Below, piece after piece: positions 1 to 10,512 of a stretch of DNA of 39,029 nucleotides (its first letter is position 1; every line of letters starts with the position of its first letter). Source of the stretch: Asterionellopsis glacialis (lineage: Eukaryota; Bacillariophyta; Plagiogrammaphyceae; Rhaphoneidales; Asterionellopsidaceae); contig WKLE02001445.1 of NCBI GenBank assembly GCA_014885115.2, positions 24,658 to 63,686 of the forward strand. The letters run 5' to 3'. Position numbers and translations under genes: made by a program. The notes beneath the pieces were generated by a model. That model made no database searches. It saw nothing but the letters and a program-made list of their open reading frames with translations, and was not told where the DNA came from.

Positions 1-79
1 AAAGCATAAAGAAAAATGCATACATGGATACACATCCATACAGCAAAAACTACAACGTAACAAAACAGAAAAAACTTAC

Positions 80-1476
80 AATCTACCAGATTGAAATGTA
101 ACATCAATTCCAGCTCTTGATAATGCTACAAGACAATTTGTAGCTATTTGGTTCAAATTCAATTTGTCGTCGTCGTCTTGTTCTTTTTTGGAAGTAGCAG
201 TACGTCGTGTATTACTCCTGGGTAATACAACCTGATAATATCCTTTCAAAATTGCTAACGACCATAAATGTAGATAATGTTTCAATCCGATAAAGTCATT
301 TTTTGCCGAATAAAGGTTTGGTTTCAAGGACTCTGATTCCTCATTGTTATCATCGTCGTCGTTGTCATTATTAGTATTGTTTGTAGTGGCATTTTCTTTA
401 TCATCACTCGTACGATCCAATACTGATAATGGTTGTAATCCATACCATTGTTCTAATTGAGGAACCATTTCTTCCAAGATTAAAAAAGATTTTTGTGTAT
501 GATTATCATCACCGATGATTCCATTATCCCATAATGCTAAAAGTGTTTCAAACGCACATTGTTGAAATGTTGGTGATAATCTTTGTGGAGTAGTACTTTT
601 TCGTTTGTGATTTGTCTTGTGAGTAGTAGTTGTACTTGTACAGGAACATGCAACCTTGTACAACCAAATCATTAATACTGTTGGTATTGTTGTGACATTA
701 TGTTTTTCACAATGCTTCACCAATAGACACATATCTAAAAACTCATGGAAACAATCATTATCTAAAGCAGTCTTTATGGGTTTGACAATGGCCATAGTCC
801 AATCTTTCCGCCGACTGGAGGTAATGTTTTGTAATATATCCTTCAATTCTTGTAACGCATCTTGTGTAGGATTCGTGGAATACAACGGAAAGGATAGTTC
901 TTGTTGTTGTTGAGATGGTGATGAACCACCCAAAAGTAAAGTCGACCGTACCCCTAACAATGTTGTGCGGCCTGTAATAGTAGCATGAGCTTGTGCCTTT
1001 CGACGTTTGTGATATTCTTCATCGTGCAAATGTTCTTCTGATTCTTGCTGTAAATCGTCCAACATGGGATTATTATGATTATTGTTAGGAGCAGTACCAC
1101 CATCAAGTAACGGAGCATTGGCAATCGAGGAGGATCCTGTGGTGAGACCCAAAATGGCATCATTGGTTTGTCGACGTTTGGCGGCTAGACTGGTTTGATT
1201 GGCAGCCGCCATTATTGATTCTGCCTTGACCAAAACATTATGTTTGGATGACTTGGATGATTCTTCCATTTTAATTTGTTGATGCCGTTGTTGATCCAAT
1301 CGTTTTTTTTCGCCGTAATCTAATCCTTCGTCCAACAATGCCCTCGCGTGAGCCTTTTTCTTGTCCTCGGCCGATTTACGTGCACTGCGCTTTTTTTTCA
1401 AGAGTCCTGCAGTGTCACCCAAAATAGAATCATCATCGGAGGATGAATCGGAATCTAATAAAATGGATTTGGACAT
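80..1476 (-). CDS. Acidic nuclear-type protein, 3' end beyond the window (partial)
   Basis: The open frame extends upstream to a TTG codon, but the first ATG is at 1476-1474 in a good context (CAAAATG) and opens the typical nuclear-protein start MSKSILLDSDSSSDDDSIL. I therefore start there. About 465 residues are present. Residues 1-200 are low-complexity: an acidic Ser/Asp tract, Lys/Arg-rich stretches and Asn/Gln runs. From about residue 203 the protein is helical, with hydrophobic segments such as IPTVLMIWLYKVACSC and QQCAFETLLALW. The frame hits TAA at 78-76, directly over a perfect 5' splice site (GTAAGT, 79-74), and no plausible acceptor lies to its left. The gene probably continues past the window edge through an intron. 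The helical part loosely recalls the C-terminal region of SLF2/Nse6-type SMC5/6 loaders. That is a weak impression only, so function stays unassigned. Confidence 0.72.
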
Positions 1477-3614
1477 TTTGGTGTGATTGTGTTGTTTGTT
1501 TGTGATACTAGTGTTCTCGAGTGATGCTCTTCTTTTTTCTAGATTTGATTTGTTTGATTGCGTTGTTGCCTCTTTTTTTTTGGTTTTTTCTGGTCTTGTC
1601 TCCAACTTTTTCGTTTAATACTCCCGTTATTCAAGATTATATGCGGTGCCACTTGGTTTCGTTTCTGATCGATTGAGTGTGACAAACACCTCTTTCTCAT
1701 TTAGAGTCTACGAAAGAGCACAACAGAGAGAGTGAAAATCTTTGTTTCGTGTGCACTCCTACAAAAACACATCATTTGGACGTGAACAAGAAGTGGTTTC
1801 TTTGATAGATGCGCGACTGGCGACACATACGCTAAAGTAGGTTATCGTAAATTTTAAAATGATACCTAAAATTCTACATAATAGTTCAAGACTACCTAAC
1901 GAAAATCCATACATATTGTATTTTCCTTAAAACTAGTCAAGGTGGGTGCGGCCGTGAAACGTGTGTGAACACAAACTGAAAATCTGTCTCGTGTACAGAT
2001 AGATATTTGAGCAAGCGCAAGTATCTGGAATTCCACAATGGCGCGCCAAAACAATCGAACAGGGAAACAGACGGAAAGCACTCCCCAAAGTTTGTGTCAG
2101 ATCGTGGAGCCAAGCCAGCAGGGACAGGTAGGAGGTGTTTGCGTTTCGATTTGCATGTGAAAATTTCACGGATGTTCGCTTCCTGGAGAAGTCCGCAATG
2201 TACTTATTACCTGATACAGAAGGACCAGGTACATGAAGTTTGGAAGTACTACATAAAAGTAATGATATCCATCAAAATCGAGTATCATTGGTAGAAGTAA
2301 AAAATCTATGCCCCTTTGATCTCCAATAAATCATAGTCTAGATACTGCAATTTACTGTAGGAAGAGAATACCCTTTCAATTTTCTCGGATTCGGGGATAC
2401 TTAGAAAAAAATTAAAGGGGAATGAATAATTTTCAGTATTTATACCTGTTTCTCGGGTTTAGATCGTGAACGAACGTGCTATAATTATGTACCTTGTATG
2501 GATTGGAGATATTTTGATACAGATCAGAAATTCGGAATTTCATTCTTGCGAAGTGACGGAAATAATGACTACCCTAATTAAATGTAGATAGGTATAATAC
2601 AACGATTGATATCTCTCAGCGGCATGAAACCATTTTTTAAAAAAGAGCTGTAGATCGGTATCAGTAAGGACATCTCTTTTCTTAGTAAAATTCATTCATT
2701 AACGTCCATGTAATTTAGCTCGATACTGACGCACGTCGATTAATGGCTAAAACTCTACATACAGTGAGTATAGACAAAACATCGAGACCTATGCTGATGT
2801 TAATCACCTTACCTTGTTGCTATAATTATTATCCAACTAAGTACAGTAGCTAAGAACAAGGTATTGTAGGTCCTACGGAACTATTGAAGATGGTGTGATA
2901 TCAAGTACCGGTACAAATAAGAACCTTTTCAACTAACGTACGCAAGTGGGATCCCTTTGGGTACGTTTAATAATTCTACCTCCTAGTTGTATATTACAAG
3001 TGACACTCCTAGAGGACCAGGTACTGGTACTACTGTACCAGGTACCTAATCGTAAATAAATACAAGGTACAAAATTGAATATGACAGGCATGTGATTTTT
3101 ACAGTTCATGTACCCGTACCATACCATGTACGAGTTACAACTTGAATCGGGGGTACTATCCACAGCAAAGTCCGAATTTTTCTACAGCAAAACTAGGACC
3201 TCCGTTCTTGTTTGAGAAGAAAACTTGAGGACGGTGAAGTTACAGTTGCTCACACTCTTGCAATTATTCCTTGCAACGTAAGAGGTACTGGTATCAATAA
3301 CTGTTTTCTGCGACGCAAAACGCTATCTATTCTTTCGTACAAAAGCCTTTTTAATAGTCCGACAGCACTATTATTTTTTGTGTTTTTGCGCCGACAAACG
3401 TGTCGTGGTAAGAAACAGAAACTGAAAACATTCGCACAGAAACACTTTTGATTTTATCACAAGGGACCAAACAAACACATTACAGTGTCGTTGGTGTACC
3501 GTAGTCTTTCTTCCTTTGTTGTGTTTCCCTCTATAATATTGAGAGAACGTTGATATTTACATCAAAGCTGTCGCGTATACTCCATCACCAACACTATTAA
3601 ACAAAGAAAACAAA
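1477..3614. other. Divergent intergenic region between the first two genes
   Basis: About 2.1 kb separates two genes transcribed away from each other, so both promoters should lie here. I see no convincing gene: the open frames are short, overlap on both strands and mostly lack ATG starts. The stretch holds several copies of a CCAGGTA/GGTACTGGTA-type word (2225, 3017, 3038) that recurs in other noncoding parts of the window. Confidence 0.5.
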
Positions 3615-6067
3615 ATGATAACTCCTCCGCCCTCCTCCGGTACTGTCCCTTTACCATCAACATCAACATCATCAAAAACAACAACAACAGCAAAAACAGC
3701 AACCAAACCATCAAAAACATCACCAAGGTCTTATACGAGACAAGATCTTGAACCATTCAATCTTTTAGTACGTCCAACATGGGTATTTGATATTGAAAAG
3801 AAAGCAATGTGGTGGGCAAATCTAGCAGCAATTGAAATGTGGAATGCTGATTCATTAGAGTCATTACTTCATAGATCATTTGCGGATATGAGTGAAGCTA
3901 CCGAACATAGATTAGCAGAATATTTATGTAAATTTCAAAAGGGAGAAAAGGTAGGAGATCAGGTACGTCGTTCGTTCTTCGTTTCTCTATTGTTCTTCTT
4001 CTTCTTCTTCTTCTTCTTGGAGTTTATCCATGTTGGTCAAAAAATATTGACTTTTTTATTTACATTCAGATAGAGAAAGAACATAACTCACAAAAACCTT
4101 TGTCTTCTTCTTTCACGACGATTTATGACGCTACACATTATACCAACCATCAAACAAACAAACAGTGGACATATTATCCAAGTGGTAAAGGTCCTACAAC
4201 TATATCGGTTACCATGTCAGGTATATACATTGAAGATGGAAGATTAGCAATGCTAGTGGAGGGTCTGTCCTTAACTTGGAACGAAGAGATTAATCAATCA
4301 TCACTTCGAACAGTTGAAATGGTACGACATTTACCAATTGCTGTTTGCCAATTTGATCGTCGAGGGAATATTGTGTACCAAAACCCAGAAGCAACACATT
4401 TGTTCTCATCGTGTGATGACAGTAGTGATGGAAGTACCAGCAGAAGTAATTGTCGTTGCAATGCGGAGACGAAAACACATGGGGCGCATGTAGAAAAGAA
4501 ACAACAAGAAGAATCATCGAATGAATCATCACCGCCACCATGTGAGTTTCTTCGTCGATTTATGGATAAAGAACTTGGACAAAAAGTGTTACAAGAAGTA
4601 CAGCGGGGTAATGACTATCGACTAGAAACACAACAGTATACAAGTACAGGTCCAAAGTGGTTTGCAATTAAGGTTCGTCGAAGTAAGGACCCGATTACAG
4701 CTGAAGATGTGATCTTGTACAGTGCTAGAGATATTTCGGAAGTCATACATGCTAAGAATGAAGCTGAACAACTCAATATGGAAAAATCGGAATTTATGGC
4801 CATTATGGCGCATGAAATACGCACACCCTTACATCAGGTAGTTGGTTTTATTGAATTGTTGGCACAAACACTGCTAAGTAGAGAACAATCGGGATATGTT
4901 AATTTACTACAAAATTCTGCTGTTTCACTCATGAGTGTCATTAATGACTTGTTGGATTATACCAAACTTGAGGCAGGAAAGATGACATTAGAAAAAATAC
5001 CATTCGATATGAAAGGTGTTATAGAAGGGTCACTTTCTGTGATAGAACCCAAGGCAGTAGCCAAAGGTCTTATTGTGAAGAGTCATATTACCGCCGACGT
5101 TCCAGACAAAATTGTAGGAGATCCGAATCGATTGCGACAAATTTTACTAAACTTACTTCAAAATGCTTCAAAATTCACTCATGATGGGAGCATTACATTA
5201 TCTGTATCGAGATCATTGAAAGAGACAGATAATGCTGACAATAACAAGAACACGGATGGTGAACGGGTTATAGTACTTCGTTTTGTTGTAGAAGACACAG
5301 GTATTGGTATTAGTAGTCACCACCGAAATCAAATATTTCAAAAGTATCAACAAGCAAATGCATCTACAGCACGTCAATTTGGTGGTACAGGTTTAGGACT
5401 GGCTATTTGTAACATTCTTGCAGAGTTAATGGGGGGTTCTATCGGAGTAGATAGTGATTTAGGTCATGGTAGTAAGTTTTGGCTTGAAGTACCCTTTGAT
5501 CTACCATCGACAAACCTAAACAGTATTCCTACCAGTAGAATAGATGCAGAAGAATTAAACTCCCCCTGTTGGAAGATACTGGTAGCAGAAGATAATAGAG
5601 TGAATCAAAAGATGGCAGTTGCCATGTTGAAACGGATGGGCCATGAGGCTGTTGTAGTAGAGAATGGACAGCAGGCTGTTGATCATGTATTGGATGGGAC
5701 TACGAGGTATGATCTTATTTTGATGGATATTCAAATGCCCATTATGGATGGGAATGAAGCTACGAAAGAAATTCGGGCCAACAAGAGATTTACACGTAAT
5801 GCACTCCCCATAGTAGGGTTGACTGCTGATTATAAAAGTGCAGACAAAGAATATTATCAATCGATTGGGATGAATGATTGTATCGGTAAACCTGTTCGAC
5901 TTAAAAACTTGAAGGCAGCGATACATCGTGCAATTACAGAATGTTCTTCACAATCGAATACTATTACTACTGACAACATAGCAGATGTCAATGATCAGAA
6001 TGTTGGCACTGATATGTATCATCACGTAGATGATTTACCGACGTCATTCTCACAGTCATTGCAGTAG
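3615..6067 (+). CDS. Hybrid sensor histidine kinase with two PAS-like regions and a C-terminal receiver
   Basis: The gene has two exons (3615-3962 and 4070-6067) joined in phase to give 781 residues. Start ATG is in context AACAAAATG. Order: a PAS-like fold at about 47-115 (LVRPTWVFDI); a second PAS at about 205-330 (LPIAVCQFDRRGNIVYQN); a HisKA domain with phospho-acceptor His364 in MAHEIRTPL; an HATPase domain with N-box Asn481 (LLQNASKF), G1 box EDTGIGIS, F box and G2 box GGTGLGLAI; and a receiver at about 617-735 with acidic pair Glu623-Asp624, phospho-acceptor Asp669 (LILMDIQMP) and Lys723 (CIGKP). All residues needed for autophosphorylation and His-to-Asp transfer are present. I see no transmembrane segment or signal peptide, so it is probably cytosolic. 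No HPt domain or response regulator lies nearby. The PAS ligand cannot be predicted. A 100-residue Ser/Glu-rich insert interrupts PAS2, as is common in diatom proteins. Confidence 0.93.
3963..4069 (+). other. Intron of the histidine kinase gene, with a TTC microsatellite
   Basis: The 107-base intron begins GTACGT and ends TTCAG. Removing it joins codon 116 (Gln) in phase to ATA GAG AAA of exon 2. Unspliced, exon 1 runs into a TTC repeat (eight units, 3993-4016) that would encode a Phe tract and then a stop. The pyrimidine repeat sits where a polypyrimidine tract would be. Confidence 0.85.
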
Positions 6068-6980
6068 CTGGTTGAGGCATGGAAGGATCGAAGAGGAAAG
6101 ACGAGGATGAGACGTGGAATTCTCGTGGCTAATTTTGATGCAGATGCATATATATATATATTAGAGACAGGAAATTTTAAAAATACAAACGACCCTAGAA
6201 GACTTCTTTTCGAAAAGGTTGCCCCGACTTGTTTTCATTATCTTTCACCTATATACACGAAACGCTTTCAACAATGACGTTTAAATCAGAATAAATTACA
6301 AGAGTCATTCACGTTTCGATAGAATTATGCGTCCTTTGAAGAAGGAAGTAGACAGTCAGGTTGCTGGAGGGATTGTATTTTTTGTTTTGTGTATGACTTT
6401 CCAACTGACATGGTCCATCCAAAAAGTATGTTTACACATAACTTTGGTTTTCATCGTTTTCCAGGAGTACTCCTGTGCGTAAAGAGGTTGAATTTGAAGC
6501 ATGCTACATATGTAGGCGGTGAAATACTGTGTTAATGATGGAAGAGATCGGAGGCCGGAACACAAGAATGCAAAAATATCTAAAGATGAGATGGCAAATG
6601 AAAACGGAATGAAGGACCTGTTTAAAAAAAAGCACGACTTGGAAATATCTGTGGATGAGACGTCTGGATGAGACACGTCAAGATGAATGAAGTACAGAGA
6701 GACATTTTCGACTTATTCGATTCAATCTTGCAAAGACCACACGCAAACAAACCGACCAAGCACCTCTACCAGGTACGCCCAGATTTTGAAAAAAAAGGTG
6801 TGAGCAGAGCATCTAAACAACGGTTTACAACTCCTGGTACGATCGGCACACAACCGAACAAGATACCAGATTCTGTATCATACCAAAGCGATTTGTAAGG
6901 TAATTACTAGATCGATCTCCACTAATATTGGTATAAAACACGGAAAGGCAGTTGAAGATTCTTGGATAACGTTTGTTCCT
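6068..6980. other. Intergenic region between the kinase gene and the first of the paralogue pair
   Basis: About 0.9 kb without a supported gene. It includes an (AT)n run near 6148-6162 just after the kinase stop. Small frames on both strands (for example an ATG-initiated 76-codon frame at 6668-6898) show no recognisable domain, are low in complexity and overlap each other. One CCAGGTA word lies at 6769. Confidence 0.5.
6932..6938 (+). promoter_or_regulatory. Candidate TATA box
   Basis: TATAAAA lies 42 bases before the ATG at 6981, so the 5' UTR would be very short. It is a perfect TATA consensus, but position alone supports it. Confidence 0.3.
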
Positions 6981-9347
6981 ATGAAGAAATTCTGCCATGT
7001 TCGGTGTTCAATATCGAGGAAGAATCAGCATCGTCTCAATGATCATCACCATGGTGGTACGACGATAGCAAGAACCACCCTGACAGAAGCAACACAAGCC
7101 ATCATGTTTCCTCCAAACAGTATGATCCACCGCGGAATAAAAACAGCGTCTTCATCATCGTCGTCTGGTATAACGTTGTTCTCACCGGTACAACTTCATC
7201 CAAAAAATGCTATGAAAACATTTTCTTTAGAGACACCACCCATCATCCATGGTGGAGAATGGCACAATCGTACAAGCCAAAACAAGGTTCAAAATAAAGC
7301 TCAAACAAGTTTCTTTTCAACATCATCTACGACAAGTAGAGGTAATAGCAGCAATCGTGGGGATTTGAATGATAGCACAGGCACGGCTACTTCAGCTACT
7401 AATGCACAACAACAACAAATAACAGCAAAATCTGATAGAAAACTAAAAGATGATGAAACAATGAATAGGCTTACAATATTAAAAGCTGTACAAGAACAAG
7501 CGCAACACTTATGTGTACTTGCTCATTCAAATACGTTTCGACAAAAGTACACCAACAATGAGAATAATAATTTCACGTCAACAAAAGAAGGAACGACAAG
7601 TCAAGGCAAAGCACGTGTAGGGAGTTATGGTGAACCTACCATGGAAGATGTCATGAAAGCAGTAGAGGCAGCACAAACACTATTAACTTTAACTTTTCCG
7701 CCAGAATTATTTGCAAATATGATTTACGATGAGCATGATGATAAGAAACACAGTCACGACAACAACGAAAATCCTAATTTCCATTATGAAAAAGAACAAG
7801 CCATTACAACTTTACATAGAGCCTTTCTAGCTGTTACATCTTGGTGTCTTTCAGTAACATCAACAGATCCATCAATCTTGCATATTGTACTTGATTTGTC
7901 ACGTCGTGCCGCTGATTTATCATTACCACTTCATGCACCATTGTATCAAAAGTTTGCCATGGAGGTTGCACAACATGCACATCAAAGACGGCAATATTCT
8001 CAAGAGCAGCATCAACTTCAAAATGTACCATCCGCATGTTCCATGATATTAGATATTTCAAAATCAATGCATCAAGCTTTGGACGTACCCGTGACAGAAT
8101 CATTTTTTCGTCAACCTTTACTATCATTGGTTCAAAATGGACAAATGGAAGAGGCTGTAGACTTGATTTATGGCATGAAAAAGAGATATAAAATCAATTC
8201 CATTGGTTTAGAACCTGCTCATGATATTATTGATGTAATACTTGAAAGACATGACAGTAAAAAATTGATGGAAGCTGACCCATATACCATGGAATTAGTT
8301 TTGCTCTTGAAAAGTGCTGCAATGTCAAGCAATACCATCGTAGAAGACCAAGAAGACGATAGCAAAGACGACGAGGAGGATCATGAGGAAGGGGAATTTA
8401 TAGTGCAAGTGAAAAATGATGGCGCTTCAAAAAGATCGAGCGATGTTCATGATTCATCACCAACAACTATTCCAAAGCTACCCAAAATTACTATCCAATC
8501 TTCAAAAGAAGTTTTGGTGGATAGCATGCTGCAAGAAATGATAAAATCGGGAAATTTTACGTTGAAAACATTATTGAGCATGTTTCTAATAGGATCTTCT
8601 CACTCTTCTCTTCAAAAAAAAGGCGATGAAAATGACGACAAACTCAAAGACAACAATGAAAGTAATAAGGATAGTGAGAGTATTACTGATGCGAGCATTT
8701 TACTTGCAAAAATACTGGAACATAATGACAACAATGATGGTCCAAGCGAATCGAGGCGTGAACATGAAGACATTGTTGAGCTGGCAGCCGATTTTCTCGC
8801 TGACATTGTTGGATCTAATGGTGATTTGGAAAAGTTGGAGGCGAATCACAGAAGTATCATGACAAAAGCATATGATGTCATGGTACACGAGAAAGAAGAG
8901 TATCCTGATTTATTCTTGAGTTACGATAGTTCAAGCAGTAGTAGTAGTGATGATGACGGCGACGATGAAGAAGAATATGATTATAGTGGTGACTCATCAG
9001 ATGATTCTGATGTTACACTCTATAAAAGTAAGAAAATGCAGCAACACCATATAGAAGATGACCCTCGTATTGTAGATGCTGTTCCCGCAGATAATGGTGT
9101 GCTATCCGCACGCCTGCCTTCTTCGTCGACCACAACATATAGCAGTGACCAAGAAATCAAAGAGGATTTGTTATATGTGCGAAATTCAAGTCTTTGGAAA
9201 TTACCTGACGTAACAGACCAGATAGTTCAATTAAATAATGGCAAGAAAATACAGTATGAGCCAGAATATGAAACAGAACTCATCAACATATTGAATGGAT
9301 GGGATGATGAAAGCGATGACGATGATGATGACTTTGGTGTCTTTTGA
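6981..9347 (+). CDS. Putative mitochondrial PPR-like helical protein, paralogue 1
   Basis: This intronless frame of 788 residues starts at an ATG. The first 60 residues are rich in Arg, Lys, His, Ser and Thr with few acidic residues, which suggests a mitochondrial presequence. After a low-complexity linker come two blocks shared with the gene at 10513. Block one is at about residues 275-335 (TLHRAFLAVTSWC, then LSLPLHAPLYQ). Block two is at about 355-405 and holds a PPR-like hairpin, FFRQPLLSLVQNGQMEEAVD. The C-terminal third is strongly acidic, with Asp/Ser runs, and ends in an Asp-rich tail. A conserved patch near the end (PDVTDQI) matches PDISDQF of the paralogue. I see no catalytic motif. 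PPR-type proteins usually bind organellar RNA, but only one hairpin is visible, so an RNA role is inference. Confidence 0.85.
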   Translation: MKKFCHVRCSISRKNQHRLNDHHHGGTTIARTTLTEATQAIMFPPNSMIHRGIKTASSSSSSGITLFSPVQLHPKNAMKTFSLETPPIIHGGEWHNRTSQNKVQNKAQTSFFSTSSTTSRGNSSNRGDLNDSTGTATSATNAQQQQITAKSDRKLKDDETMNRLTILKAVQEQAQHLCVLAHSNTFRQKYTNNENNNFTSTKEGTTSQGKARVGSYGEPTMEDVMKAVEAAQTLLTLTFPPELFANMIYDEHDDKKHSHDNNENPNFHYEKEQAITTLHRAFLAVTSWCLSVTSTDPSILHIVLDLSRRAADLSLPLHAPLYQKFAMEVAQHAHQRRQYSQEQHQLQNVPSACSMILDISKSMHQALDVPVTESFFRQPLLSLVQNGQMEEAVDLIYGMKKRYKINSIGLEPAHDIIDVILERHDSKKLMEADPYTMELVLLLKSAAMSSNTIVEDQEDDSKDDEEDHEEGEFIVQVKNDGASKRSSDVHDSSPTTIPKLPKITIQSSKEVLVDSMLQEMIKSGNFTLKTLLSMFLIGSSHSSLQKKGDENDDKLKDNNESNKDSESITDASILLAKILEHNDNNDGPSESRREHEDIVELAADFLADIVGSNGDLEKLEANHRSIMTKAYDVMVHEKEEYPDLFLSYDSSSSSSSDDDGDDEEEYDYSGDSSDDSDVTLYKSKKMQQHHIEDDPRIVDAVPADNGVLSARLPSSSTTTYSSDQEIKEDLLYVRNSSLWKLPDVTDQIVQLNNGKKIQYEPEYETELINILNGWDDESDDDDDDFGVF

Positions 9348-10472
9348 TTTTATGGTGCCACAGTTTCGGGAAAGTAGAAATACTAGTTCCATGGCTTTTA
9401 AAGGATAGATAGTTTGATATTATTTAAAGCTAACTAAGAGAGAATTATGTCATAATTCTGTGTTGACAATAGTTTGGAGCTGTTACAAATACCAATCTTG
9501 CAAAAGAAAGAACAAAAATTACACAAGGCAATATTGGTGTGACAGTGTCTATGGCCATCTATCCATTCTCTCTTAAGCTTTTTGGTTGACAAAATTAAAG
9601 AACAATTCAGAGAGATGAGGAGAATTCAGTGGACACAACCTTTGAGATAAACAGATAGAATAGTACTGACTGAGAGGAATTAAAGAATCGGAAAACAATT
9701 TACCGGACCTTTGCAGAGGAATGGGTATACAACATAACATTTTGCAATAGGAGTCCCATCTTCATGTCCAGGAATTATCAAATATGTTTGGTCGGCGTGA
9801 CAATTTCGTGACAATTTCGTGACAATTTCGAGGGGTGTAACCGAATACGTACTAAAAAGAACAAATTTCGACCAAAATTGAAGTTGATCGTGACTTTTTC
9901 CATCTGGTTTTCAACTGAATCGGTCCCATTTCGGCGGTATCTATACTTCCGGAGCTAAATGACCTCAAAGTATTTTGGGAGTGACATTCATCAAATAATA
10001 CCTATTGCCCTTTCGATATGACGCACGACGTTAGACACTTACCTGTTAATTTGCAGCATTTTGATTTGCCAGTTCCCAGACCAAAAATTAGTCCTACGTA
10101 CAGGTCAGAGTGATAGGCATCTGTCCGAGACACATGCAAGCATGAATCTTGCAAGGTTCATTGGCTCGGAATGTAAGTTGTGTTTGTTTACCTGTGCTAA
10201 AAACGCAGATAAACATGGTCATCGATCGGCATTTTTTGTTGGACAGTTGAAGTTTGTTTTGTTCTGCCGCCTCTTCTGTTCTTCTTTTTACAGGAGGTCG
10301 CTGTACACAACAAGTTGGGAGAACAACAACGTCACACCCATTTGTCTTCATTGGAGTCAAGATTCTACCACAAAATACACCATCCCTTGCAGTTTATTTT
10401 TGAACTTTGGCATTCGCTGCTTTTCAAATTAGTTTTGTTTCGATTGTGAGGAGTCTCTCTTCGAGAAAAGGG
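9348..10472. other. Intergenic region between the tandem paralogues
   Basis: About 1.1 kb up to the assembly gap. It holds the short tandem repeat listed separately. A 123-codon frame at 10061-10432 begins at TTG, is overlapped by an opposite-strand frame and has no recognisable domain. It most likely covers part of the promoter and 5' UTR of the next gene. Confidence 0.5.
9796..9830. repeat. Short tandem repeat, 11-base unit, about 3.2 copies
   Basis: The unit CGTGACAATTT is repeated exactly three times (9796-9806, 9807-9817, 9818-9828) and a partial copy follows. It is intergenic, and I see no inverted symmetry suggesting an operator. Confidence 0.9.
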
Positions 10473-10511
10473 NNNNNNNNNNNNNNNNNNNNNNNNNNNN
10501 NNNNNNNNNNN
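10473..10511. other. Assembly gap (39 N)
   Basis: A run of N lies one base before the ATG at 10513. The true start, or an upstream exon of the following gene, could lie in the missing bases. Confidence 0.99.
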
Positions 10512-10512
10512 A

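Noticed and set aside
1477..1605. N-terminal extension of the first gene (43 more codons)
   Set aside because: It begins at TTG and is Lys/Gln-rich; the first ATG at 1476 has a good context and opens a typical nuclear-protein start.
2007..2294. 95-codon frame on the plus strand
   Set aside because: It opens at TTG, is overlapped by two minus-strand frames and shows no domain.
6668..6898. 76-codon ATG frame before the first paralogue
   Set aside because: No domain, low complexity, and overlapped by an opposite-strand frame; it lies in the probable promoter of the next gene.
7834..8127. 97-codon antisense frame in paralogue 1, and similar antisense frames in other genes
   Set aside because: They are complements of real coding sequence with no domain of their own.
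10061..10432. 123-codon frame before the assembly gap
   Set aside because: It opens at TTG, overlaps an 88-codon frame on the other strand and has no recognisable feature.
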